From assembly GCF_900591205.1 (NCBI RefSeq), contig NZ_UUPU01000001.1:124001-188000 (forward strand): a stretch of 64,000 bases of DNA, read 5' to 3'. The position numbers were made by a program, and so were the translations under genes. The notes below the pieces were generated by a model. It worked only from the letters and a program-made list of their open reading frames with translations, ran no database searches and had not been told where the DNA came from. Shown here piece by piece: positions 48,470 to 57,027 of this stretch; within the stretch, counting starts at the first letter, position 1, and each line of letters begins with the position of its first letter. The stretch comes from Pseudomonas viridiflava. GTDB taxonomy: Bacteria; Pseudomonadota; Gammaproteobacteria; Pseudomonadales; Pseudomonadaceae.

Positions 48470-50224
48470 TCAGATCTTCTGTGCCACGGACACCGTGAAA
48501 ATGCCCCACTCATCTACCCGCTGGGTGATTTTGCGGAAACCCGCCGCTTCCACCAGTTGGTCCATCTCCGCCTGGCTGCGACGGCGCATCACCCACGCCT
48601 GGCCCTGGCGGTGGCTGGTCAGCGCACGGGCGATCAGTTCCAGTTGCGGGTGCCACGGCTGGCCGGTGTAGACCAGATAACCGCCAGGCTCCACTGCTTC
48701 AGCCAGGCCGGCCAACGAGCCGCCAACCATGGCGTTATCGGCAAACAACTCATACAGACCGGACACCACGGCCAAGGTCGGCTTGGGTTGCAGGGCGGCG
48801 AGGTCGGCACGGTCAAACGCATCGCCTTTGACGAACTGCGCGATATCCCCCAGGCCCTTCTCGCGGATCAGCGCGCCGCCGTCACGCACGTTGATGTCGC
48901 TGTAGTCGCGCAGCAGGATTGATTCCGGCAGCGGCGACACGCCCTGCAAGGCTTCAAGAATGTAGCGACCGTGGCCGGCGGCGATATCCACGATACGCAC
49001 TTCGCGATCATCCGCACGTAACTTGGCCATGGCCAGGCGCAGCAGTTCTTCGACGTTCAGCTTGCGCTGGCGAATGCCGCGCCAGCCGATGGAGTTGAGG
49101 TAGTTGGTGTCGATCATCCGCCCCAGCCCGCCCTTGCCGGTGGGCTTGTTGCGGTACACATAGTCCAGGGTGCTGCCGGAGTCGAAGCCGGTGTCGAAAC
49201 CCAGTTTCACCCCGTCCGAGAGGTTCTTGCCCAGGCCCATGCTGGCGCGGGTCAGGCGCCAGTACAGGTCGCGCAGGGAGTTGCGCGGCAACGGCGCCGC
49301 CAGGGCTTCGGACTCGGCGCAAGTGGCGCCCAGCTTGTCGGCGTCCAGCAGGGAGGCGCGGTCCAGTGGGTGCGTGAAGTTTTGCAGGATAAAGCGCTTG
49401 GCGCTGCTCACGGCTACCGCGCGATCACGTTCGCCGAGGGTGTCGTGGAAGAAACCGGGGAGGATATGCAGCTCTTTTTTCAGGCTGCCGAGGCGGTCGA
49501 AAAATTGCTGTTGGGGTTTGCGGTGCACCACAAAGTCGGAGCCAGAGATCAGCAGCTGGGTCGGCACCTGGATCGCCTGGGCGTCGGCTACAACCCGATC
49601 GGCGGCTTCGTACAGGCCCAACAGCACATTTACCGAAATGGCCTTGGTGATCAGCGGGTCGCTGTCGTAGGACGCCACGCGCTCCGGGTCATGGCTGAGG
49701 AACTTGGCCTTGACGTAACTGTTGACGAAAAAATTGCCGCGAAACCGGCGCATCAACGCCAGGCCGGGGCGGGCGAACGGCACGTACAGCTTGACCTTGA
49801 ACGCCGGGGAGGCGAGCACCAGGGCGCGGATTTTCGGCGCGTAGTCGTGCACCCAGGTGGCCGCGATCACCGCGCCGACGCTTTGCGCGACGACGGCAAT
49901 GTTTTCTTCTTCGATGCTGTAGGCGCCGCCGATATGCTCGCAGAAGGTCTGCACGTCACGGGCGCTGGTGGCGAAGCTCGGGCTGTCGCCCCGTGCGCCG
50001 GGGGATTGGCCGTGGCCACGGGCGTCCCAGGCGAAGAAGTCGAACTGCGGCAAGTCCAGCTCATCCACCAGGTGGGCAATGCGCCCTGAATGCTCGTGGC
50101 CGCGATGGAACAGCAGGATCGCCTTGCGCGGCTCCTCGCCCGCAGGCGCCGTGGCCGGCCAGTGCCGGTAGAAAAGCTCGACGCCATCATGGGTACTGAA
50201 GGTGTGCTCTTGCTGTTCGCGCAT
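48470..50224 (-). CDS. ynbC: Fused alpha/beta-hydrolase and SAM-dependent methyltransferase, YnbC-like
   Basis: 584-residue two-domain protein. Residues 1-290 form a serine hydrolase of the monoacylglycerol-lipase type ('LLFHRGHEHSGRIAHLVDEL', 'FAWDARGHGQSPG', nucleophile region 'VVAQSVGAVIAATW', and 'FFHDTLGE' with the His). Residues 330-584 form a class I methyltransferase ('VRIVDIAAGHGRYILEAL', 'DYSDIN', 'PGGYLVYTGQPWHPQLE'). The nucleophile elbow reads Ala-Gln-Ser-Val-Gly. Fusion suggests a head-group lipid is both hydrolysed and methylated, or that one half is regulatory. The same fusion occurs in E. coli YnbC. It starts with ATG at 50224, 10 bases after ynbA. Confidence 0.88.
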   Translation of the reverse strand: MREQQEHTFSTHDGVELFYRHWPATAPAGEEPRKAILLFHRGHEHSGRIAHLVDELDLPQFDFFAWDARGHGQSPGARGDSPSFATSARDVQTFCEHIGGAYSIEEENIAVVAQSVGAVIAATWVHDYAPKIRALVLASPAFKVKLYVPFARPGLALMRRFRGNFFVNSYVKAKFLSHDPERVASYDSDPLITKAISVNVLLGLYEAADRVVADAQAIQVPTQLLISGSDFVVHRKPQQQFFDRLGSLKKELHILPGFFHDTLGERDRAVAVSSAKRFILQNFTHPLDRASLLDADKLGATCAESEALAAPLPRNSLRDLYWRLTRASMGLGKNLSDGVKLGFDTGFDSGSTLDYVYRNKPTGKGGLGRMIDTNYLNSIGWRGIRQRKLNVEELLRLAMAKLRADDREVRIVDIAAGHGRYILEALQGVSPLPESILLRDYSDINVRDGGALIREKGLGDIAQFVKGDAFDRADLAALQPKPTLAVVSGLYELFADNAMVGGSLAGLAEAVEPGGYLVYTGQPWHPQLELIARALTSHRQGQAWVMRRRSQAEMDQLVEAAGFRKITQRVDEWGIFTVSVAQKI

Positions 50225-50234
50225 CGCAAAATCC

Positions 50235-50858
50235 TTATGCAGAAGGGGAGGTTTGTTGTTCTTCTTTAAGGCCCTGGCGTACCCGGTTGACCAGGGTATA
50301 GGCGAGCAGGGCAGCCACCAGCCACATCACCGTGTCGACCCAGCCTGCGCCGAGCCAGCCCAGCGCCACGCCGGTGGCCAGCACGCCGAGCACGAACGCC
50401 CGATCACTTTTGCCCATCGGCCCGTCGTAGCGCCGCGATGCACCGACCATCGGCCCCAGCACGCCGGCGTACTCGCTGAACACCGCCAGCAGCGCCACCA
50501 GCAGCACCGGCGCCAGGCTCACGCCGGGGATCAGCGCGAAGGGCAGGATCAAGGCGCTGTCGGCGATCACGTCGCAGAGTTCATTGAGGTAGGCGCCCAG
50601 GCGTGACTGCTGGCCGAATTCGCGGGCGAGCATGCCGTCGATGGCGTTGAGGGCCATGCGCAGGATCATCCACAGCGGGATCAGCGCAAACAGCCACAGG
50701 TGCTGGGCAAAGCTGGCGATCAACAGGCCCACCAGCAAGGACACTCCGCCGGCCAACACGGTGATCTGGTTGGCCGTGGTGCCGTTGTCATAGAGGCGCT
50801 GCACCAGCGGGCGCAGCAGGTTTTGAAAGCGCGGTTTGAGCTGATAGATCGAAATCAT
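50235..50858 (-). CDS. ynbA: CDP-alcohol phosphatidyltransferase-family protein, YnbA-like
   Basis: Membrane protein of the family that joins CDP-diacylglycerol to an alcohol. The 207-residue protein has about six helices and the CDP-OH-P motif, but with substitutions: the consensus DxxDGxxAR..GxxxDxxxD reads Asn71-xx-Asp74-Gly75..Ala-Arg..Gly88-xxx-Asn92-xxx-Asp96. The first and third acidic ligands are asparagine. As I recall, E. coli YnbA has the same asparagines, so they mark the subfamily and not decay. First gene of the operon; the ATG at 50858 is chosen over upstream alternatives because it begins at the amphipathic family start 'ISIYQLKPRF'. Confidence 0.88.
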   Translation of the reverse strand: MISIYQLKPRFQNLLRPLVQRLYDNGTTANQITVLAGGVSLLVGLLIASFAQHLWLFALIPLWMILRMALNAIDGMLAREFGQQSRLGAYLNELCDVIADSALILPFALIPGVSLAPVLLVALLAVFSEYAGVLGPMVGASRRYDGPMGKSDRAFVLGVLATGVALGWLGAGWVDTVMWLVAALLAYTLVNRVRQGLKEEQQTSPSA

Positions 50859-50987
50859 GGGGGTGACGCTTCCTTGTCCGTGAACCCGCAAAAAACTGGT
50901 TTGGAGTGTGCCGATTATTCGTGGGCTGCACCAGTGATGGCGCGTGTTTATGGGGGGTTAGTCACGATATCGAGCAGTCCTCAGATA

Positions 50988-51012
50988 AATGTGGGGCGGG
51001 CTTGCTCCCACA
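50988..51012. repeat. Single REP element between divergent ynbA and the SPFH operon
   Basis: AATGTGGGGCGGGCTTGCTCCCACAG is one REP-type palindrome without a facing partner. It lies in the 236-base divergent intergenic region 50859-51094, which also must contain promoters for both operons. Confidence 0.75.
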
Positions 51013-51094
51013 GGGGATTAGCGTTGTTTTCGAACAAAAATTTCACGCACCGTGTTATATCGTAACGAATTATGTACAGACGGGCGTTGAGTGG

Positions 51095-52999
51095 ATGCAA
51101 GTGGATCTGGAAGCTGACGGCGCTTCGGTTGAGGGCCTCGCGCGTTTTCAACAGGGGCTGTTCCATGCCCGTCGATTGCGCCAAGCCGGTATCAGCCTGA
51201 CGGTGCTGGCCATTGCCGGCTGGGTGCTGGCGTTGTTTGTCGCGCTGTTTGCCCCGCTGTCGATCTGGCCGGTGGTGTTGATCAACTGCGCTTCGGCGTT
51301 GCTGGTACTGGTGGCGGGCTTGCAGTCGGCGTGGTGGGTGGCCGATTGGCGGGCCCAGGCGCTGGAGGAACCGACGGCTGACGTGACGGTGGAGGAACCG
51401 CGCCGCTATGCACGCCTGGCAGGGCTGTTTGGCAGGCAGATTGGCGCGCCGGTGCTGTGGCTCGGCGGTTGGTCGCTGCTGGCGTTGGTCAGCATTATTG
51501 AGTTCTGGAACCTGGCCCTGCCCGCCGCAGCGCTGGGGCAATCGGCAAGCATCGGCGCCGCGCTGGGCCTGGCATTGGCGTTCGGCTTGCTGGTGTTCGA
51601 GCGCCGCCTGGCCCAGGAAACTGCCGCCCAGTGGCCGGAAGCCGTGCAGTTGGCGCAGTTGAGCCGGGTGGCGATTATTTGCCTGGTGATCAGTGCGATC
51701 TGCCTGCTGTTCGTCGGCGCCGAGTCCGTCTGGCCGCTGCGTTTGGCGGTGCTGATCGGCCTGTTGCCGGCACTGGTGGCGTTGGAGTTTCTGTTAAGGG
51801 GCGTGCTGTCACTGTTCAGCCCGCGCCAGCCGCGCCTCGAACCTCGCTTGATGGCGCAAAGCTTTATCGCCGGCTTGCTGCGTTGGCCGCCACAACCCTT
51901 GCTCGCGCTGCAGCACGAGTTGCACAACCGCTTCGGCATCGACCTGCGCCAGATCTGGGCATTTACCTACATGCGTCGGGCATTCCTGCCGGTGTTGCTG
52001 GTGGTGCTTGCTGTAGGTTGGGCGCTCAGTGGCGTGCATGAAGTGCCCCTGCAAGGCCGTGGGATTTATGAGCGTTTCGGCAAACCAGTGGAGGTGTTCG
52101 GCCCGGGCCTGCATGCCGGGCTGCCCTGGCCGTTGGGTCGCGTGATCAACCTGGAAAACGGCGTGGTGCATGAGTTGGCGACCAGCGTCAGCGAAGCCGC
52201 CACGCCTGAACTCGCCCCCGCCGAAGGCCCGGCGCCGCTGATCGCCAACCGGCTTTGGGACGCCAGCCACGTAAATGACAAATCCCAGGTCATCGCCAGC
52301 AGCAGCGGCGACAAGCAGAGCTTCCAGATCGTCAATATGGATGTGCGTTTCGTCTACCGCATCGGCCTCACCGACCGGGCCGCGCTGGCCGCCACCTATA
52401 ACAGTGCGGATGTGCCGACCCTGATTCGCAGCACCGCCAGCCGCATCCTGGTGCATGACTTTGCCTCGCGTACCCTCGATGAATTGCTCGGCGAGCAACG
52501 CACTGGCCTCGCCGACGAAATTGGCCGCGCCGTGCAGGCCGACCTGCAAAAACTCGACAGCGGCGTGGAGATTCTGGCGACCGTGGTGGAAGCTATCCAC
52601 CCACCGGCCGGCGCCGCCAACGCCTATCACGGCGTGCAGGCGGCCCAGATCGGCGCCCAGGCGCTGATCTCCCGCGAGCGCGGCGCCGCCAGTGAGCAAA
52701 CCAACCAGGCACTGCTGCAAGCCAGCACCGCCCGCGACCAGGCGCTGGCCACCGCACGCGAAGTGAACGCCGGCGCCCAAGCAGCCGACCTGCGCTTCGC
52801 CGCCGAACAAAAAGCCTACGCCACCGCAGGCCGTGCCTTTGTGTTGGAACAGTATCTGGGTCAACTCAGCCAGGGCCTGGCCCACGCCAAGCTGCTTATT
52901 CTGGATCACCGCTTGGGCGCCGATGGCGCGCCGACGGTCGATCTGCGTTCTTTTACCTTGCCGGCCGACCCTTCGGTGCCGCGTAAAGCCGTTCAATAA
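51095..52999 (+). CDS. SPFH-domain (HflK-like) protein with polytopic N-terminal membrane domain
   Basis: 634-residue protein in two halves. Residues 1-290 hold about six hydrophobic segments (near 32-53, 57-80, 118-140, 148-168, 192-208, 213-240) in an unrecognised domain. A further membrane helix (about 296-313) leads into an SPFH/prohibitin domain of HflK type ('GIYERFGKPVEVFGPGLHAG', 'VNMDVRFVYRI') and a coiled-coil tail. Canonical HflK has only one membrane helix, so the N-terminal half is unusual. The ATG at 51095 starts just before the first helix; upstream frame to 50906 runs through the REP element. It is followed by two more SPFH genes and a metal ATPase, so it likely helps form a membrane scaffold rather than modulating FtsH. 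Confidence 0.85.
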   Translation: MQVDLEADGASVEGLARFQQGLFHARRLRQAGISLTVLAIAGWVLALFVALFAPLSIWPVVLINCASALLVLVAGLQSAWWVADWRAQALEEPTADVTVEEPRRYARLAGLFGRQIGAPVLWLGGWSLLALVSIIEFWNLALPAAALGQSASIGAALGLALAFGLLVFERRLAQETAAQWPEAVQLAQLSRVAIICLVISAICLLFVGAESVWPLRLAVLIGLLPALVALEFLLRGVLSLFSPRQPRLEPRLMAQSFIAGLLRWPPQPLLALQHELHNRFGIDLRQIWAFTYMRRAFLPVLLVVLAVGWALSGVHEVPLQGRGIYERFGKPVEVFGPGLHAGLPWPLGRVINLENGVVHELATSVSEAATPELAPAEGPAPLIANRLWDASHVNDKSQVIASSSGDKQSFQIVNMDVRFVYRIGLTDRAALAATYNSADVPTLIRSTASRILVHDFASRTLDELLGEQRTGLADEIGRAVQADLQKLDSGVEILATVVEAIHPPAGAANAYHGVQAAQIGAQALISRERGAASEQTNQALLQASTARDQALATAREVNAGAQAADLRFAAEQKAYATAGRAFVLEQYLGQLSQGLAHAKLLILDHRLGADGAPTVDLRSFTLPADPSVPRKAVQ

Positions 53000-53011
53000 G
53001 GAGTCTGTCTG

Positions 53012-53995
53012 TTGAGCGCTCATTCTCACGATCATCATCATGGCCATCACCACCACCATCATCACGGCGATGAACAGGCCGCGGGCCCGTTCCCTTGGCG
53101 GCGCATGGCCTGGGCGCTGCTGTTGGTGCTGTTTGCGGTAGCGGCGGCGAGCCTGGTGCAGGTGCGTTCGGGTGAGGCCACGGTGATTACCCGCTTCGGC
53201 AACCCGTCGCGGGTGCTGCTGGAGCCGGGCCTGGGCTGGCGCTGGCCGGCGCCGTTCGAAGCGGCGATCCCGGTGGACCTGCGCCTGCGCACCACGTCCA
53301 GCGGCTTGCAGGACGTGGGCACCCGCGATGGCCTGCGCATCATCGTGCAGGCTTACGTGGCGTGGCAGGTGCAGGGCGATGCCGACAATGTGCAGCGTTT
53401 TATGCGCGCCGTGCAGAACCAGCCGGATGAAGCGGCGCGGCAGATTCGCACGTTCGTCGGCTCGGCGCTGGAGACCACGGCGGCCAGTTTTGACCTGTCC
53501 AGCCTGATCAACACCGACGCCAGCCAGGTGCGCATTGCCGATTTCGAGGCACAGCTGCGCCAGCAGATTGATCAACAATTGCTCACCACCTATGGCGTGC
53601 GCGTGGCGCAAGTCGGGGTCGAGCGCCTGACCTTGCCGTCGGTGACCCTCACCGCCACGGTCGACCGTATGCGCGCCGAGCGTGAAACCATCGCCACTGA
53701 ACGCACGGCGGTGGGCAAGCGCGAGGCGGCGCAGATTCGCTCCGCCGCCGAGCGTGATGCGCGCATCGTGCAGGCCGATGCCACGGTGAAGGCTGCCGAT
53801 ATCGAAGCCCAATCGCGGGTGGAAGCGGCGCAGATTTATGGCCGTGCCTACGCCGCTAACCCGCAGCTGTATAACCTGCTGCGCTCGCTGGACACCTTGG
53901 GCACGGTGGTTACGCCGGGCACCAAGATCATCCTGCGCACCGACGCCGCGCCGTTTCGCGCACTGGTGGACGGGCCCAAGGATGTTCAGCCATGA
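53012..53995 (+). CDS. SPFH-domain (HflC-like) protein with histidine-rich N-terminus
   Basis: 327-residue HflC-like protein. The first 20 residues contain 13 histidines in a nearly unbroken cluster with Asp and Gly, a likely Zn, Cu or Ni binding tail facing the cytoplasm. Then come one transmembrane helix ('MAWALLLVLFAVAAASLVQV') and an SPFH domain ('VITRFGNPSRVLLEPGLGWR', 'RIIVQAYVAWQV', 'VERLTLPSVTLTATVDRMRA', 'YGRAYAANPQLYNLLRSLDT'). It starts with TTG at 53012, 12 bases after the previous gene, and overlaps the next by 4 bases (ATGA). Confidence 0.87.
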   Translation: MSAHSHDHHHGHHHHHHHGDEQAAGPFPWRRMAWALLLVLFAVAAASLVQVRSGEATVITRFGNPSRVLLEPGLGWRWPAPFEAAIPVDLRLRTTSSGLQDVGTRDGLRIIVQAYVAWQVQGDADNVQRFMRAVQNQPDEAARQIRTFVGSALETTAASFDLSSLINTDASQVRIADFEAQLRQQIDQQLLTTYGVRVAQVGVERLTLPSVTLTATVDRMRAERETIATERTAVGKREAAQIRSAAERDARIVQADATVKAADIEAQSRVEAAQIYGRAYAANPQLYNLLRSLDTLGTVVTPGTKIILRTDAAPFRALVDGPKDVQP

Positions 53996-55026
53996 CGCAG
54001 CGTGACAGCCCCGACAGCCCGTGGATTCAGGCCGGGCGCCTGACCTTCCTGGCGCTGTACGCGGTGACCGTGTTGGCGGCGTTGGCCTGGGCGTTTTCCA
54101 ATGTGCGCCAGATCGACCCGCAGAACCGCGCCGTGGTGCTGCACTTCGGCGCCCTGGACCGGATTCAGAATGCCGGGCTGTTGCTGGCGTGGCCGCAGCC
54201 GTTCGAGCAAGTGGTGCTGTTGCCGGCGGCGGATCGGGTGATCGAGCGTCGCGTGGAGAACCTACTGCGTTCCGACGCGGCGATCCAGGCCGATCGTGTG
54301 GCCAGTTTTGCGACGCCGTTGAGCGACGCGCTGGCCGGTTCCGGCTACCTTCTGACCGGCGACGCCGGTGTGGTGCAGCTGGATGTGCGGGTGTTCTACA
54401 AAGTGACTGAGCCTTACGCCTTTGTGTTGCAAGGCGAGCATGTGTTGCCGGCGTTGGATCGCTTGGTGACCCGCAGTGCGGTGGCGCTGACGGCGGCGCG
54501 GGACCTGGACACGATTCTGGTGGCGCGCCCGGAATTGATCGGCACCGACAATGGCGCCGCCGAGCGCCGTGAGCGCTTGCGGGGTGACCTGGTGCAAGGC
54601 ATCAACAAGCGCCTGGCGGAGTTGACCTCCAGCGGTTTGGGCCTGGGCATCGAAGTCACCCGGGTTGACGTGCAGTCCAGCCTGCCGGGGCCGGCGGTGA
54701 ATGCGTTCAACGCCGTGCTGACGGCCAGTCAGCAAGCCGACAAGGCCGTGGCCAATGCGCGCACCGACGCAGAAAAACTCACCCAGACCGCCAATCAGCA
54801 GGCTGATCGGCTGGTGCAAGTCGCCCATGCCCAGGCCAGCGAACGCCTGGCCAGTGCCCAGGCGCAAACCGCTACCGTCGCCAGCCTGGCCCAGGTCAAG
54901 GACCCAGGCTTGCTGCTGCGCCTGTACCGCGAACGCTTGCCGAAGATTCTCGGCCAGGCCGGTTCCGTGACCACAGTCGATCCCAAAGACGACTCCCGTT
55001 TGATCATTCAGGGCGCCGAACAATGA
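53992..55026 (+). CDS. Third SPFH-domain (HflK-like) protein
   Basis: 344-residue protein with one N-terminal transmembrane helix ('LTFLALYAVTVLAALAWAF') and an HflK-type SPFH domain ('QNRAVVLHFGALDRIQNAG', 'GVVQLDVRVFYKV', 'IEVTRVDVQSSLPGPAVNAF'). A coiled-coil tail follows ('ASQQADKAVANARTDAEKLT'). Together with the two preceding genes it could assemble into a mixed ring or cage in the membrane, as HflK and HflC do. It overlaps its neighbours by 4 bases on each side, so the four genes should be made in concert. Confidence 0.87.
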   Translation: MTQRDSPDSPWIQAGRLTFLALYAVTVLAALAWAFSNVRQIDPQNRAVVLHFGALDRIQNAGLLLAWPQPFEQVVLLPAADRVIERRVENLLRSDAAIQADRVASFATPLSDALAGSGYLLTGDAGVVQLDVRVFYKVTEPYAFVLQGEHVLPALDRLVTRSAVALTAARDLDTILVARPELIGTDNGAAERRERLRGDLVQGINKRLAELTSSGLGLGIEVTRVDVQSSLPGPAVNAFNAVLTASQQADKAVANARTDAEKLTQTANQQADRLVQVAHAQASERLASAQAQTATVASLAQVKDPGLLLRLYRERLPKILGQAGSVTTVDPKDDSRLIIQGAEQ

Positions 55027-56909
55027 GTGCACCCATGCTCACCTCCGCCGAACAGCGCAGTGCTGCGCGGCAATTGACCCTGGCCATGCTGGCCTTGGGT
55101 TTATTGATATTGGGCCTGGTATGGCGCTGGCTGGCGCCGGATCAAACAGGCGTCAGCCAGTTGCTGCTCGGCGTCGCCTCGTTGCTGGTGGCCGTGCCGG
55201 TAATGCGTTCGGCCTGGTACAGCCTGCGTTTCCCGAGCTTGCATGGCATCACCGACCAACTGATCGCCCTGGCGATGATGGGCGCGTGGGCCACGGGCGA
55301 CCTGCTGACCGCCGCGCTGCTGCCGATCATCATGATCTTCGGCCATGTGCTGGAAGAGCGCAGCGTGATCGGCTCCCAGGAGGCGATCCACGCATTGGGC
55401 AAGCTGACCCGCAGCCATGCGCGGTTGGTACAGGCCGACGGCAGCATTGTTGAAGTGGATAACGGCACGCTGCACACCGGCGATATCGTCGAAGTGCGCG
55501 CCGGCGACCGGGTGCCCGCCGATGGTGTGGTGCTGTCGGGGCAGGCCAGCCTGGACACGGCGCCGATCACCGGTGAGTCGGTGCCGCTGGAGGCCAGCGT
55601 GGGCGTGCAGGTGTTCGGCGGAGCGATCAACCTGGATGGCTTGTTGCGCCTTGAGGTGACCCGCACCGGCGATGAATCGACCCTGGGCAAAGTCATTGCG
55701 CTGATGCAGAACGCCGAGCGCTCCAAGCCGCCGATCACGCGGCTGCTGGAACGCTATGCCGGCAGCTATATGGTGTTGGTGCTGTTGCTGGCGGCGGTGA
55801 CCTGGTTTGTGACCAACGATGCCCAGGCGATGTTGGCTGTGCTGGTGGCGGCGTGCCCGTGTGCGTTGGTGCTGTCGGCACCGGCCACGGCGATTGCCGG
55901 GATTGCGGTGGCGGCGCGCCATGGGATTTTGATTCGCAGCTCGGCGTTTCTCGAAGAGCTGGCCGACCTGACCTCGCTGGTGGTCGACAAGACTGGCACC
56001 CTGACCTTCGGCACCCTGCGTTTGCAGTCTATCGAAACCTCCGCGCCGGACCGCCAGGGCTTGCTGAACCTGGCGGCCAGCCTCGGTTCGGCCAGCAGCC
56101 ACCCGGTCAGCCGGGCGTTGGCGGGGTTGGCGACGCAGGAACAACTGCTGGCGCTGACCGACATCCGCGAGCGCCAGGGCCTTGGCGTGGTGGCGCAGAC
56201 CGGGCAGGGCGAAGCCGCGTTGGGCCGGCCTGAGTTGTTTGAGCAATTGGGCATTGTCACCACCACTGTGCCCAACCACGACGGCCCGATTGCCGGGTTG
56301 GCGCTGAACGGGCAGTTCCTCGCCTGGCTGTTGCTGGCCGACAGTGTCAAACCCGAAGCGCGTCAAGCCCTGCAAGAACTACGCGACCTGGGCCTGGGCC
56401 GCCAGCTGCTGCTCACCGGTGACCGCCAAAGTGTGGCGGACAGCCTGGCACTTGAGGTGGGCATCAGCGACGTCGAAGCCCAAGCCTTGCCGGAAGACAA
56501 GCTCAACCGCGTGCTGGGGGAAATCGGCAGCGGTTTTCGGCCGATGGTGGTGGGCGACGGGATTAATGATTCCCTGGCGCTCAAGGCCGGTGTGGTTGGC
56601 GTGGCGATGGGCGCGGGCGGGGCGGACATCGCGTTGGCTTCGGCCGATGTGGTGTTGATCGGCAGCGACCTGCGCCGCCTGGGCACGTGCGTGCGCTTGA
56701 GCCGTCAGTGCCGGCACACGCTGCAGGTCAACGTGATCATCGGTTTAGGCTGGACGCTGGCGATCGTGGTGTTCGCAGCTTTTGGCTGGTTGGGCGCTGC
56801 TGGTGCAATGATCGCGGCGGTGCTACATAACCTCAGCACCTTGCTGGTACTGGGCAACGCCGGGCGTTTGCTGCGTTTTCAGGAGCCGCTGTTGAAGCTC
56901 GATGAGTAA
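55023..56909 (+). CDS. P1B-type metal-transporting ATPase without HMA domain
   Basis: 628-residue pump with the full catalytic core: 'TGES' (183-186), the metal-site 'CPC' (278-280), the phosphorylated Asp in 'DKTGT' (322-326), the 'HP' locus (360-361) and 'GDGINDS' (511-517). Unlike ZntA or CopA it has no N-terminal metal-binding domain. The last membrane helix reads 'AVLHNLSTLLVLGN' (His-Asn-Leu-Ser-Thr, 602-606), neither the Asp-x-Gly of ZntA nor the His-Glu-Gly-x-Thr of P1B-4 pumps, so the ion cannot be assigned. It overlaps the third SPFH gene by 4 bases. The His-rich HflC-like protein and the bufferin locus next door point to transition-metal handling. Confidence 0.92.
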   Translation: MSAPMLTSAEQRSAARQLTLAMLALGLLILGLVWRWLAPDQTGVSQLLLGVASLLVAVPVMRSAWYSLRFPSLHGITDQLIALAMMGAWATGDLLTAALLPIIMIFGHVLEERSVIGSQEAIHALGKLTRSHARLVQADGSIVEVDNGTLHTGDIVEVRAGDRVPADGVVLSGQASLDTAPITGESVPLEASVGVQVFGGAINLDGLLRLEVTRTGDESTLGKVIALMQNAERSKPPITRLLERYAGSYMVLVLLLAAVTWFVTNDAQAMLAVLVAACPCALVLSAPATAIAGIAVAARHGILIRSSAFLEELADLTSLVVDKTGTLTFGTLRLQSIETSAPDRQGLLNLAASLGSASSHPVSRALAGLATQEQLLALTDIRERQGLGVVAQTGQGEAALGRPELFEQLGIVTTTVPNHDGPIAGLALNGQFLAWLLLADSVKPEARQALQELRDLGLGRQLLLTGDRQSVADSLALEVGISDVEAQALPEDKLNRVLGEIGSGFRPMVVGDGINDSLALKAGVVGVAMGAGGADIALASADVVLIGSDLRRLGTCVRLSRQCRHTLQVNVIIGLGWTLAIVVFAAFGWLGAAGAMIAAVLHNLSTLLVLGNAGRLLRFQEPLLKLDE

Positions 56910-56933
56910 TTTTGGAAATATTTGCACACATGC

Positions 56934-56960
56934 TGTAACGCGGCCGAGGGACCTCACTCT
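56934..56960 (+). promoter_or_regulatory. Possible ECF-type promoter of the bufferin operon
   Basis: TGTAACG (56934-56940) resembles the -35 (GTAAC-type) of several ECF sigma factors, including those controlling related operons in Caulobacter. A convincing -10 at 16-17 bases is not clear (around CTCTAG). It lies 88 bases before bufA, in the only gap between the ATPase and bufA. Confidence 0.3.
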
Positions 56961-57027
56961 AGTGGTATGTCGAGACTGAACATTCCGTTCGGACCGACTC
57001 CACTACCGATCATTGAGGATTACAAAA

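Noticed and set aside
51809..53812. 667-codon minus-strand frame across two SPFH genes
   Set aside because: It spans the junction of two real plus-strand genes and reads as shadow sequence.
51095..55026. Canonical hflX-hflK-hflC protease-modulator operon
   Set aside because: There are three SPFH genes, an extra polytopic domain and a metal ATPase, and no hfq/hflX neighbours.
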